In this document: positions 46,034-59,300 of the stretch, piece by piece | Position numbering within the stretch: the first letter of the stretch is position 1 | How the letters are laid out: the number at the start of each line of letters is the position of its first letter | Source: Eremophila alpestris peregrina | Lineage: Eukaryota > Chordata > Aves > Passeriformes > Alaudidae | Assembly (NCBI GenBank): GCA_009792885.1 | Contig: WMCF01000034.1 | Location: forward strand, 6,316,908 to 6,380,907 | Direction of reading: 5' to 3' | DNA: 64,000 nt | The notes under the pieces: model-generated | What the model was told of the DNA's origin: nothing | Databases searched by the model: none | The model's input: only the letters and a program-made list of their open reading frames with translations | Made by a program: the position numbers and the translations under genes

Positions 46034-47830
46034 TACAGTTACCACTGCTGAGCACTTAGAATTGGAATTACCACTTCAAGTAGACTCATGCCCCACCAAA
46101 TCCAACCATGAACCTGGCACTGCCCTGAATGGATGTCACTGCTCATGGTGGTACCCACCACCCAGTTTTCCAGCCCATCTAACTCTCCAGGTGCCAGAAT
46201 ACCAGATACTCCAACCCCCCCTATTTGTTGGGTTTCATCAGCTCTCAGTCCCCACTGGGGTCAGGCACTAATAGAGTTGCACCTTCATCTGTAGGATGGG
46301 TGGAAGAATCATAATGCCAGGGCTAGAGAAAATAAATACTTTTTAACATTTTTGATAGGATTGGGGTAACCCAGGGGGTTCCTGACCCCACATTAACTGA
46401 ATTCTCAGGATTAATGAAATTCAGGTTCTCTTAATCTTCTTCTGGGTCCAGTTCTGCCAGCACAGGGGCTTACAGAAGGGCTTATGCAGTAGGATCATGC
46501 CACTACCTGCAGCCTAACTCACATCTACCCACAGCAGCTCTGAGGGGACACTGTCTCCCTCAGGAAATCCAGCTCAACTGTACCTTAGTATGGCCACCTC
46601 TGCAGGCCCCCAGTACCTTTCTCCACTGTACCAGCTCCTCCTGCAGTGGCTCTCAGTTCCACTCAGAAAGCACCTGGGTCTATGGGAGGGTCTGGGTCAT
46701 CTCCGGGAGCAGCACTTCATTGTCTACAGCCATGTCTGGGATGCTGCTGGGTGCACCTCCACATCACCCTGCCCTTGATGTTTCCAGCAAGTGTCCCTGC
46801 TTTGGGTCTGTTCCTGACAGAAGCTCTAGAGGGGATCCTGGTGAAAGACCACCCCCAGCTTCGTTACTGTCCTCAGGCCAACCTTGCAGAACTGGCATTG
46901 TTCCACATGGTTGAGAATGGTCAGGTCAATGATGGCATGGGGCTGGAAGAAGGAGTCTATGAACATGGACCTCTGCCATGACCACATAGGTCCTCAAGGC
47001 TCCAAGGAATGGGCAGGCAGGCCAGTGGGGACATGCATTTTTTTCTTGAAGCCTACATATTCACCATGCAGAGAAAGGGAAGAGCCCCAGGCCCCTGTGG
47101 TAGGACCTGTGAAAAGCAGGAGTCCTTGGCTGTTGGACTGCCCTGCATGGGCTGAGGCAGGGCATGGGGTGAGAGTCTGGGTCAGGATCTGGTGTTCTCC
47201 CTCAGCATTCGCTGCCTCTCTGAGGTCAGTGTGGGCTCCTGCACTTTTGCACCTGCCAGGAGAGATGCTGTGAAGAGAAGACAGCCCCTGGCACAGTCCT
47301 GAGTTATTGTTGCCATGAGGTGTTGGCCATTTGTGGGGTGCTGGGTCCCAGGGCCACTCACCACTCTGCTGCTGTTAATGGGCCTTTGCTGTGCTTCTGC
47401 AGCACTTCCAGGGCTCTGCAAAACCCACAGGGCATGGGGAAGAGGGGAGCAGCTTCTGGTCCCACCCTGTTGCCCCTCATGCCTCTCCCAACCATACCAT
47501 GCAATACCATTCCTTGCAAGCCCCAAACCACCCAACCCCATGCAGCTGTGCCTTGCAGTGGCCACTGACCCATAAACAGTTGGCCTCCAACTGTGCATGG
47601 AGCCAATGGATCTCCACCAGGAATGCCATCAGCCCTATGGGGGATCTTGGAGCACTTCATGGCACCAGTTCTAGCACAGCTCCAGTGCTCTGCATCACCA
47701 GCACATGCTAATGATGAGCATATCCACCTACCCCTGGGTTCCCCAGTGACAGGTCTCTCCTGACATGACTGGGGCAGCAGAGGCAAGGCTGCAGCCTGTG
47801 AAAAGACACTGAACTGCAGTGTCCACTTGA
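46034..47830. other. GC-rich, CpG-depleted block of unknown origin
   Basis: From about 46340 to 47830 the sequence is far richer in GC than its surroundings yet has very few CpGs (I see about three in 46600-47300), the mark of long-methylated old DNA. Several open frames exist on plus: 46590-46778 (62 residues; its central part reads like ordinary soluble protein, with WLSVPLRKHL and YSHVWDAAG), 46646-46981 (111) and 46884-47273 (129). Overlapping minus frames of 138 and 142 residues exist too. I cannot match any of them to a family. It could be a decayed retrocopy, an unrecognised LTR or ERV segment, or a chance effect of GC content, which lowers stop-codon frequency. No intron, promoter or poly(A) tail is visible. 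Confidence 0.4.
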
Positions 47831-49748
47831 TACCAGCAATTACGACACATTTGCAATCTGTTTTTTCGGGTCATCTAACATCCAGAAAGAAGTTTTGTGT
47901 GAAAATTATTTGTGTTTGGCAGTGAAAAATGATTTAGTGAATGATTGAAATGGGGTATTCTACCACAGACAGAAGCTGCACTGTGTGCTGTGTCCTGATC
48001 AAAGATTAAAGACACATTTGATGCTGCACAGCTTGAGAATCCCAGCATTTCAGAGACTTAAAATTACCCTTTCTGTGTAGTGTTGCCTTTAATAAAAAGT
48101 GCAAAACAGATGCTAAGATGCTGCTCAAAGCTGATAAACTGCAAGCTGCAGTGTCTTTGGTGGAAAGGCAGGCTGCAGTTGCAGCTGAGATAAGTTGCAT
48201 CAGCAAGTCTCCAGTAATGAAAAACAAATCAGCAGCCTAGAGGGAAAATTAAACTTGTAAGAGAAATTCCTACTCTCCCAAACATGGATATAAATATATG
48301 ATGAATATGAATAGCAAGTGCAAAGTGGAAGAATAAAAATGTAAATACTCTGTACACCCATGAAAGCAGAAAGCCAGACTAAAGTTTTTGTGTTGCATAG
48401 AGATGACTGCAGTCTCTAATGCAGAGCCTTCCCTGAGTTCTCACTCCTTTGAAGAGGGTGAATGTTAGCAAGGTGCTATCAGGGAGAGAAACCTGTGATC
48501 CAATTAGTACAGCTGTGAACTTCTGAGCTTGCAAAAGTGCAAACACTGCTATGTATTTGTCAGAAATACTACAATAATGCCACCGTAAACTGGAAGCAAG
48601 AAACCTGCAGTAGTTTTATCACTACAAATTAGTTACAAAAGTGTATTCGTCTCTTCTGAAATAAGACAACTTAAAAGCAGTATTCATATTCTGTATTGTT
48701 GATTTATGTCAAACTAGGTAATTGCTTTTTCTCTCTATTGCACCCTCATTATCCCTACAGGAGAGGCATCACCTTACGGAGATTTATGGCAGGGGTTGCC
48801 AAGAAAATTATTCCCTTTCTACTCTTTCACCCCAGGACATTTCCCCTTCCATGAAGGAAAATGAAATTAAGCATATATGAAAAATTTCTTGTTAGGGGCT
48901 GTTCTCACTGAATGGCCTGAAGAGATCTTTCTGTATGTATTCTGCCCTTGGCAAAAACTGGAAGTGTTCTGTCTGCAACATTTTCCATGGAGCTTCAAAA
49001 CTTATAGTGACAGGCTGAATCTGGCCATGGTTATTTGTTAAGTGGCACATTACTGAAGAGGAACTTCTATTGGACCAGACATTAGTTAATATGCTTTGTC
49101 CAAAACATACAAATATCAAATAATAATTAAATCTTGACTATGAAGGATTTTGGCACTGCTTCTCTTGCTCAGAGAATGAGTCTCCTGTTGCCCATGATGG
49201 TCATGTGAACCTTAATTTTTAAGAACTTTTGAGAAAGATTGGAGGAGAAGCAGAAAATACATAAAGATGAGAGAAATATCTAACCTAAGTTCTCTCTTTC
49301 AGAAATATTTTTTATTCCTTCTGGTGATGGGGAGGTGATAACTTTTATTTACTCAGACAAAGAGCCACAGCTTTCATTTTATATATTTTACGCTCAGGTA
49401 CTTCAAAATGAATGAGGAAATAGAAAAGGGTTTTTTTGTTACTTTCTTGGACATTTTTCCCCAACATCTTAAGCGCTAAAATATTAAGACATGTAATGCT
49501 GTTGTTTGCTTCAGAAACACAGATCAGTCAGATGTTTGGATTTTATATTTTTTTCCATCCCTTAAGTGAGTACATTAGGGATGTAAGCAAAAGTTTTAGG
49601 AAGCAAATAAAAATAGTAAAATTTATAAATAATGAATTTGTTACATCTCTTAGCATACAGATTACAAATTAATGTTTTTTTATCCTATGAAAACTCAAAA
49701 ATGGTAATTAAGACTATGTTTTCTTTCTATTCAACTGACATTTTAATT
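47831..49748. other. Unannotated AT-rich interval
   Basis: No gene or interspersed repeat recognised. Frames of up to 78 codons lack any support. Confidence 0.45.
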
Positions 49749-49780
<32 letters not shown>

Positions 49781-49788
49781 TAAATATA
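49749..49788. repeat. TA dinucleotide microsatellite
   Basis: Thirteen uninterrupted TA units at 49749-49774, followed by a degenerate CATATATAAATATA end. Confidence 0.95.
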
Positions 49789-51607
49789 GTAAAAGATATC
49801 ATGTTTTCAGGAAGGAGCTCCTGAAAACTAGAGATGTAGCTTTCAAGTAAATGACTTTTCATGGCTCTTTTTTCTCCAGATTTTTCTTCTTTTTGCTTCC
49901 AACTAAGATTTGTAGCAATCAAAATACCAAAATATTTCTTCATTTGTAATTTTGCATTTTCTTTTGGCTACCTACAATTGCCCAAAATTATTCTCTGCAT
50001 ATTAAGAACAGTTAATAGGTGACAGAAGGGAACCTGCCAGTATTTAAATTGTGTTTAACACAATAGTACATTACAGTACTGCTCCAGAGAAGAATTTCCA
50101 ATGGCTTATTGTTAGAACAGTAATAATTTGTCTTTTAAATACTAGACTTCTGTGACTCTTTAGTTACCTACCTAAACTGAACTCAGTAATAACAATTAAT
50201 TGAAACTGATAACCTGATTTCAAAAATATGAATAACAATAAGGATATTCTTCTTGGTTGTCCACATTTATAGGAACCATCTCAGAGACTGAGATGAGAGA
50301 TTTTGTGTTTCTGGTTCTCTCAGTTAAAATTTTTCCAGGGTTTAGATGAGTTTAGCACTGCTTGACAGAATAAAGGTCAAGAACTGATGAGACTGTTGAA
50401 CTATGGATATACCAGTGTATAGACAGCAACAATGGAAAAAATCTATACAAGTTCTCTATTAGATGATGGTTGGTTTTAGCACAGTTACAAATAGATACAG
50501 CTGCCAATGAATAGCGTAACTGAACATTTAGAAAAGGTTCTACAACAGACTCCCAAGAAATGTTAAGAAATTAATAAGCGTAGAAATATTTCTTCACTTG
50601 CCAGATTTTCTGTCACTCAGTAACAGTGTTAAAACCAAGAATTGCAGATATATTTTACTTTAGAGTAATTTCAGTCTTTGTACAAGAATGAATTCTAGCT
50701 GCCTATTCTGTCCTGTCCATTTAATAAAAATTTACAAATGTGTTTCTAAAAATATAAGATTTTGTAGAAATGGCTCTTGAATCAGATTGATTAATACTTA
50801 AGTACAGCATGAAAACTTATCATAGTGTTACGGAAAATGGATTTCTAATGTGCTACAGTGCACAGTATAGGCATTAGAAATGTCTTACTACTGTAAATTG
50901 TGTGCTACAATATACAATAAAGCTTGGATGCTGCTAGATTTACTCTATTGCTAAAGAAGTAAGAAGCTTGACTAATATCTGTATTTTTCGTTTCTATTAT
51001 TAAAGAATTTTAGAGATTAAAGAATTGCTCTCTATTTTGGGAAAAAAATGACAGTTTAGTATGCATGTTTGGTAGAAAGAAAAGAATGGTATAGTTTAAT
51101 GTTCCAGGAAACCATTGCACAATAAAAATATGATAATGTTGGATAATCTACTTAAGCAAAAGTCCTAATCAAGAAAAAGAAAATTTATTTCTTTTTCTTC
51201 TACATAGAGGCTTATACTTCAGAAAATTTGATATCTGTGTCAGTCATAAGTTTAAAATTCTGCGAACTGTAATTTGGGAGGAATCCAACTCCAGCCTTTA
51301 ATAGGCTTCTTGCACCATGGGAGTAATTAGACTGAGTTCAATAGATTTCACAGGATGCAAAATTGCAAAGACCCCAGAATAAGGCACCACATGCAGCCTG
51401 ACAGTGGACAAACAGCAGAACAGTGGCACTGAAAAGAGAAAATTTAGTAAGAGAAATTGATTCATAATTTGTGAACCAGGATGAAATTAACTTTATTTGC
51501 ATCATCTTCCTTCACAATGTAGAATCCCCAAGACAGTGACTTAGCTGTGGTTGCAGAGTGGATGGCAGGATGCTTTTACATTTATATCAGAAGTAGCCTC
51601 TTCTTGG
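49789..51607. other. Unannotated AT-rich interval
   Basis: No gene or interspersed repeat recognised. Confidence 0.45.
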
Positions 51608-51747
51608 AAAAAAAACCAAACCAAAACAACAACAACAAAAGAAAAGAACAAAACAAAACAACTCCCCCACAAAAAAAAAAAAAAAACAACCAAAAACAAA
51701 CAAACCCCAACAAAACCAAAAATAAAAATCTCTCGAAAACCAAAAAG
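51608..51747. repeat. A/C-rich low-complexity tract
   Basis: AAAAC, ACAAC and AAACC units with a 16-base A-run near 51671-51686. Complementary in character to the T/G-rich tracts at 20933 and 31281. The 77- and 103-residue lysine/asparagine/threonine-rich frames across it are artefacts of composition. Confidence 0.9.
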
Positions 51748-54700
51748 GGAGAATTATGTGCAGAAAATATACTTATTTAATTTTTACAAAAAGTGTAAAA
51801 AATGGTTGCAAAATCAGTTATTTTTTTCAGGCCAAACTTTTTTTGAACTGAGATATTGCTAATGCTGCAGAGAGACTTTTCCTAGCTGAGAAATGATGTA
51901 ATTTGTTCATTGTATCAGATTTCAGTGAAAATACATAGAAATAGGTGAGCATTGTTTTCTAAATTATGGCATTTTAGCATTCACCAAGCCTACTAGACTT
52001 CAAGAAGTGTTTGGATTAAGCTCTCAGGAATGCAGTGTGATTTTTGGGGTTGCCCGTGCAGTGCCGAGAGCTGGTTGTTCCTTTAAATTCAGAATATTCT
52101 GTCATTTTATGATCATGTAAAAGAATTTTAAACATTATAAAATACAATATCACAATTCTTGATTAGCTGAAAATTATTATATTTCTGTGTAAGTCCACCT
52201 TTTACCAAATGTTAAAGTTGTGAATGTTAAAGTTGAAACCATTATTAAAATGTAAATTAGGCAGCATATATACAAACCTATCTGATAGCTGGATAAATGA
52301 TACATTAACAGAAGAATAATTTGATTCAAATTAATGAATTAGGTTTTTGTACTTATTTGCTTTGATTGCTTTATTGTTTTCCTTTTTCAAATTTACTACA
52401 CTTTTTTGAACCTCCTAATAATCTCATAGTAAGATTTATGCTGCTTCTTCCTGCATAGTGTCCACCCTTAATGCAGACTATGTACAGTAACAGAAGGAAA
52501 AGAAAGAACATTAGTTAATGCCTTTGAAAATGTGGTATTTTTGTAAATGTTATTTTGCTGCCAGTGAATCAACATTTTCCTAGCATTGAAGTACCATTTC
52601 TTAAGTTTCTACATATGTGTTGTTTACACACATATGGAGATTCAACACTGTGAGTGATAAGATAATGCTTCCCTAAGCATGCAATGAAGAGAATGCATTT
52701 CTACCAACACTTTGAAGAAAATAGTTATTACAGGAAAATTGAAAATCATGGTGTTAGGTGTTATAGATGAAACTAGAACAAACATTAGAAAAAAATGGAT
52801 TCAAAGGAATTCCTAAAACCAACATTTAGTGAGTGGTGAATGTATTAAAGGTGGGAACCTGTCTATGAATTTGGTACAATTGTCCTCCAATAATTAAATG
52901 TATGTAGACTCTCTTTGCAGAGTCATTCTGCATTGATGCTTGTTAAACGGAAAGATTGTTTTTGGTCACATTAAAAGTAGGCAGTTGAGTTTAACCAGGA
53001 TAAAAATGCTTTTTCCTTGGTAAAATGATGTAAATGTAACATCATTTATGTCTGAACAGAAATAGGATTGGTAGCCATGAAACATTTTATAACCTTGTTT
53101 TACACTGCCAACTCCTTTCTTTCTCCTTAGAGCAAGTTAAGTCTTCTTTGTTCAGAAGGTCACATTTTTTTAGGTTAATTATTCTGAAGTGTGACTTTAG
53201 GGTAAGGCAAGGTTGGCCATTACACAGCTGTAAAGCAGTATCTTGGTAAAGACAATCTGAATAAAATTTTTATTGCGTAATTTTCTGTTTTCAGTTAAAA
53301 GGAGATGAGAGAGTTAACATAAGAAGCAGAAATAAAGTCCAAAAAAAAAATTTTTAGCCGTTCCTTAACTTAAACATAATATGTGAAGAAGCACTAGCTA
53401 GACTCAGATAGATCACTTCTGTGCCACCTGTAATGCTATGTGATTTTTTTCAACAAAAATCCTATATATCCATTTAGAAGTTATATTAGGCAATAAACAA
53501 AACTTAAGAGACAATAATTACTTTTTGTAGAAGTTCTGACATGCAAAATGAGTTAAATATTCATCCTGCTTCACTGAAGGAAGAGTTGAAATGGTAATAT
53601 TTCACTTTTCAAGTTCAAAAAAGGTGGTCCTTATCACAGTTGTCAGACATTCCTAAATTTCTCACACAGAACAATAAGAGATAGAGGAGACCATGAGGAT
53701 CAGCTTTCTCTGCAAAGTCTGCCTGTAAAGTGGGACAAATGTTTTTCAGGTCTTCAAAATAGAAGTCATGGGACTTGGAAAGAAAGAAAGTTGTACAAAA
53801 TGATGGGGATATTTATTGAATGCTTATGGTATACTTTGAAAAGAGTTTATATCACTTAATGTCTCCTGTAACAGCTATTTTCTTGAGTTCCTTTTAAGTT
53901 CTTTCTGAATTTTGTCTTTATATTCAGAAGCTTATTTTCATAAAGTACAGAAGTGTCCCTAAATATTGGTCTAAAGTATTGTACATATTTGTTATTTTGA
54001 ATATGACTTTTTTGTCAGGTCACGGTCTCATAAAAACTCTGAAGGTTACTTATGTGCTTCCTAATTTAAATAGCCAAGAGTTTATTCTATCAGGCAGCTC
54101 TTTAAGTTCTAAAGTTAAAATATTCACTGCTTCTTTCACTGAATTTGATGAGTGAGAAACAGCAAAGTCATCCAGCAGTTACCAAGACAAATATTTTTGT
54201 ATTTTGACTGTTTTATGTACTTTTATCAGTTCTATGTATTCTTAAAAATATTGACTCAATTTTGCAGCCTGATTACACTTAGTTGTTTTCTTGTGTAAAC
54301 CCAAGCCTTGACTGCATATGCACCTCATTCAGAATATGGAAATACTGTGTTCATGTTCAGCTGAGGTGTAAATTTTAAAAAATTGAAGTAAGCTCTTCAC
54401 TCACTAATGAAGTTTACTAGTAAATTAAGAAATTAAGTCCATGCAATATATTGTGTTTTAAAGTGTGCCTATAGACACTGTAAATAACAGAGTAGATCAA
54501 TAGCTGGCATTACTACTGGAAATCCTCCTGGCTTTGTTGCTAGTTACCATCACAGCAGAGTGTTCAGTCCTCTGCATTCAAAAGGGCTGACAGTCTACCC
54601 TTTTAAGGTAATAAGAATGGGAGGAATTGAATGATAATTGTTCTTTTCGTCTTTTATTATCTTACGTGTCAATGCAAAACAATTGGTGTAATTTATGTGA

Positions 54701-55541
54701 ATATTTTGCACTTTTTTCTTTTTACTTTTTGTAAATCTTAGTCTAAACTAGTCTGTGGGAAGAGGGAACTGTCTGACTTTCACTGTTGTCTTTATACAAC
54801 TTATCCTGAGTATACGTATAGCATGACCTATTTTACCTCCTCTGTGCATTTCACAGCACATCCACAGCAAAATAAACTTTCTTTCCACTTAATTTGATGG
54901 ATTAACTTGGAAACTGATAATGCTGTGGTCCATAAGGAAAAAATGTCTTTTGGTAACCATCAGTAACCAGGGACAAGATATGCATCAACTGACATAGTGG
55001 CAGAGGAGAGAAATTAACTGTATAAAATTAGATTATTACCTGGAAAAATTAATATGGCTTGATGTTGTCTAAGCTGTTGTTATGTAACTCTAGCTTATGC
55101 TTGTTTTTAATAATTGTTGATAATATCTGGCTCTTTTGAACAAATTATTGTTCTTTGGGTTTTTTAAAATGTAAATAATATATTTCAGTATATTTTCTTA
55201 AGGTATCCTATTATTCCTCCTATAAATGTGGAAAATGTAGTTTAACAGAAGGAAATGAAATGTAGTAACATAATCATGCAATGAAATAACATGTATAAAA
55301 TTTTTATTATTGTTCTTAAAGTCATTGAAATATGAACTTATTTGAGATTAATGTTATCTTTCCTGCACAATTCTTTCAGTTTTTCTCATTAAACTCCAGT
55401 ACCAATTAATCTGCTAGTTAACCTTCCTCTCCTGTGTCACACTGGGATCTTAGAATGCGACTGCATTTTCAAATTTTAGTTCAAGATGTCACTACTGATA
55501 TCATTGTGTGTTTTGTACTCCACGAGTTTATTTATATGCAG
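51748..55541. other. Unannotated AT-rich interval
   Basis: Almost 4 kb with no open frame of 60 codons or more and no recognised repeat. A 9-bp inverted repeat, CATATGTGT (52612-52620) with ACACATATG (52628-52636), is the only structure noted. Confidence 0.5.
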
Positions 55542-55578
55542 TAATTTAAATAATAAAATTTAATTATTATTTAAATTA
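55542..55578. repeat. Perfect 15-bp inverted repeat (hairpin)
   Basis: TAATTTAAATAATAA at 55542-55556 and TTATTATTTAAATTA at 55564-55578 are exact reverse complements around a 7-base spacer. All A/T, so it could extrude as a cruciform, but chance is plausible in this composition. Confidence 0.85.
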
Positions 55579-56184
55579 GCAAAAAAGATGTGTGCACTTA
55601 AATAATTTATTTTAGTCTTGTTTTGCATTAATGTATTTTAGTCAGTTTCTAAAAACAAACTAGAGCTTCTGCTTAGTAAGAATTACTAATTCAAATACTG
55701 AAATAGTATTTGTACTACATTTGGGGGGGTTTCAAATGAAGCAAATGATTTCTTAATCTATTAAGTATATATTAAGAAATATTAAGGACTACATAATGAT
55801 TTGATATTTTTAAAGGTATATAAATTAAAATAAAAGTATTTTTAAAACTAAAATCTCATCACTTTAGCTTTTTTTTTTTGTTGGGTATTTTAAATATTTC
55901 GGGTGTTTGTTGTATTAAGAAATTAATGAGTCATCAGTAATTAAAAGGTTCATAGAAAAATGCATTTAAATAGAATTTCATGTAATGAAATACATTTACA
56001 AGAAAAAGGAGAAAAAACTTCAGGACATATTTGGTGACCTTGTTCACTAATAATAGACTTGTTATCTGCAGTTGGTGAATTTTGGGCCTCTTCTTTAAGA
56101 AAATTTTAAAAAGAGGTTAGTTTTTTTTATATATATATTTTTCTTCTGTTTTCGCCCTTCAATGAGAATAAAAATAATTTTAGG
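55579..56184. other. Unannotated AT-rich interval
   Basis: No gene or recognisable repeat. A T-run lies at about 55871-55879. Confidence 0.45.
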
Positions 56185-56361
56185 ACAATTCAGGTTGAGA
56201 AGGACCTCAGGAACTTCCTTCCTTCTTGCAGAAAGATCAGTTATGATCTCACACCAGGTTGCTAAAGGCTTCACCCAGTGGGGCTTGAAAACCTCAGGAG
56301 ATGGTGCCTAAATGGTCTCATAGTCTCTATTGATAACTTATTTTTTTTGCTTGACTGCCCT
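56185..56361 (-). mobile_element. CR1 LINE fragment followed by A-runs
   Basis: The plus strand is the complement of the CR1 3' region: GAGAAGGACCTCAGGAAC (56197-56214), GATCAGTTATGATCTCACAC (56235-56254), CAGGTTGCTAAAGGCTTCACC (in part), GGGCTTGAAAACCTCAGGAG (56281-56300) and, after a diverged section, GCTTGACTGCCC (56349-56360). Immediately beyond it, two A-runs (56362-56388, broken by CT) replace the expected CR1 continuation. No frame is preserved. Confidence 0.8.
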
Positions 56362-56388
56362 AAAAAAAAAAAACTAAAAAAAAAAAAA

Positions 56389-59300
56389 CAACCTTATATC
56401 CATTCTGAATATCTTTTTTTGTTATAGATACTATAAAAGATATATAACTTCCTAAATTCAGTTTTATACTTGACCCTGCACAACATAGCTGATGACAGAA
56501 TATGCTATGCGTATTTTTTAGGAACCTCAATAGCAACTTTGAACTGCCTGAATATTAATTTTGTAATTTATTTTATCTGTTAAAGCTCTAGTCAGGAGGG
56601 GTCTATGCACTTAATTCAAATTTAAAGCATTCATTTACAGCAGAAAAATGTATTTCTTTTTTAATAAACTTGAATTAATTTCAACTGGCATGTACATTCT
56701 GAATTACAGAAATGCAGTTTCATATACCCTCTACTGTCATGAGGTGTGGCTACTCTTCTCATTGAGACTTTCTTGAAAAGGCCTAGTAGCTTTTTAGATA
56801 AAATTCAACAAAAAAAAAAAAAAAAACACAAAAACAAACCCCATCCAAAATGAAAATAAGGATGAAATATAGCAAACAAGCATATAAATACATTAGTTAG
56901 TCTGCCTTCATATTCCAGAGGAAGCAGGGAAAACTGATGATTATTTGAGGATGGGGAAAGGAATGCAATTACTAAGCAAACAGGAGTGAAGCAATAGGTT
57001 AGACACCTTTGTGAAGTTTCCCCTTAAAAGATCTCTTTTCTAGACATTGAGATATGCAAAAAAGTTTAAAAAATCACCAGTTGGTCTAAAGTACTTGCAG
57101 TACAATCAACTTCAAAACTAGATAAATAATTGGAAGTATGGATGTTCACCTAATTTCAAATAACTAGGTAAAGAAAAGATTTTTCCTTTTTTTTTCCCCC
57201 AGAATCCACTTAAATATGGACTATTTTAAGATATTAGAAAAATGAATTCAAATCCAGGGTCTGTACAATTAGAATAAAATAAATATCAATACCTCTCTAT
57301 GATAAATGAACAATAGAAAATCGTACCGACCAAAAATTCCACACATATACTGACATGAAATAACTATGACATATCCAAATAGCAATGCTCATATTAATTT
57401 ATGTATAGAAAATCTATAAACTGAATTACTTTATTTTTCCTAACCCCACAGGCAATTTAATAAAGTAATTTTTAAGGTCTGCCTCAGCTTGTGCTATATT
57501 ACCAATTTCTTTGAGTGTTGGTTGAGTGTTGTACTTACCTCATTGTAAAAAAGGCTAAAGGAAATCTAAGAGATTCTTCTCAGGAAAAAAAAAAAGTGGC
57601 TCTTTTGCCTTTCTATCTAGCATTAATTTTTGGTAAATATCCAAATGATTATACTTCTCTAGCTGTCCTAGCCATTTTTAGTGTGGAATTAGACTTAAAA
57701 TTTTTAAATGAATGGCAACAGTGTGCATATTTGAGTGCATTACTTGGGGAATCTTCCAGTTTCTTTCCAAAATAGTCTCATACTTCATTTGAGACAAATT
57801 AGGCATTGGTGTGAGCAGGGAAATATGAGGTTGTTCTGATACTTACAAACTATTGCTGCATTTGAGATATTTAATGCGGTGTAAAACTCTTTAAAACTAA
57901 TTCTCCTGGATCAGTAATACTTGTAGGCTGTTTCAAATTTAGCATCATTAATACTCATAAGCATTCCTGGACAATTTGACATATCACAGAATGATGTTTC
58001 AAATTGCATACTACCAATCTTCAAGAACTACATTATTTCTCTGACTCCAGATATCTTGACACAGACTTCTGTACATTTACAGGAAACATATATTAAATCC
58101 CCTTCTATTCCTCCATAATGGATGTCTTTCTTCTACTTTTACAACCTTTTCTTGAATAAAAACATGGACATAAATGCTGGGGGGAGGTGAGGAGAAAATT
58201 CTGAGCAATGGTCTCATGGATTGTTTTGTAACATTGGTTGAAAAATACATAATGCTCTGAGAGATCCTATTTCATAATAATGGTTGACTGAGCAAAATCA
58301 CTTTATGCACAAACAGCTCTGCTACTTTTGACCTTGAAGATGCTCAAATTTAAATGTATTTTTTGGTTGTGTAAGCTTGGTGTCCTAGATTTTACTTTGA
58401 CCTGCACCTTTCTCAACTGATTACACCTAAAAGCCAAGTGGTAGTACAAATAAGAATGAAAATGTATTTATACCAGTAACTTAGCTCTTTGTATGAGAGA
58501 GTTTCTGAGACATCTGAACCCCATGAAGTACATTTTTATGTATGCTAGCTCATATTGTGAGAGATACTAATGTATATGGTGCTGAGATAATTTCATTGTT
58601 TTCTTGTGTGAATCTGCTCACCATCCTCTAGCACAGAAGAATCTCTAAAAGGAGATATATTAAGTCTTTCTTGCCTTGATATGTCTTGATGGAGCTTACA
58701 GATTTAAGACTAACTCTTCCAAGCATCTGAAAATAAAGCACAAATATTTCCACTTTTGCCTTCTTACTTATCTTGATTTCTGACCACTTTAAAAGTAGCT
58801 CTGTAAAAATAAGGTCTCTACTTCCAGTGAATTGTATTTGACTAGGAAAGTAACAAGAGTAAAAGATGGTCATTAGTAGAAGAATAATCAGCATTTTAAA
58901 GTAAAAGTAGAAAATTTCAATAAAATAATTATTAACAAAAAATATTTGTGTAGGGTCATAAACTAACCCTGAAACTTACATTTTAATTTTCACAAAATCT
59001 ACTATTAAAATATATTGAAGGCCTTTATTATTTGCAGTTCACATCTGTGATAGAAAAATGTCATTTTTATTAATCAAAACATATATTTCATCAGCAAGAT
59101 CCTCTTTTAGCAGGGCTATGTATATTCTGAACTAAGTATTCATCTGACAATCATGGTCGATTAAAATTAGGAATTATGCTAATGGTACAAATTTATGGTT
59201 CTAAATTTATGAAGGTTGATATAATTAAGATAGGCATGCTGACAGAAAAAATGCTTCTATCAAACTTGTTCAAGGTGATCAGTGTCGACATTCTGATATT

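Noticed and set aside
47182..47786. 138- and 142-residue minus frames
   Set aside because: Both are in GC-rich DNA where stops are rare, overlap plus frames, and show no recognisable domain or splice signal.
51547..51862. Two overlapping lysine/asparagine/threonine-rich frames
   Set aside because: They are produced by the A/C-rich low-complexity tract.
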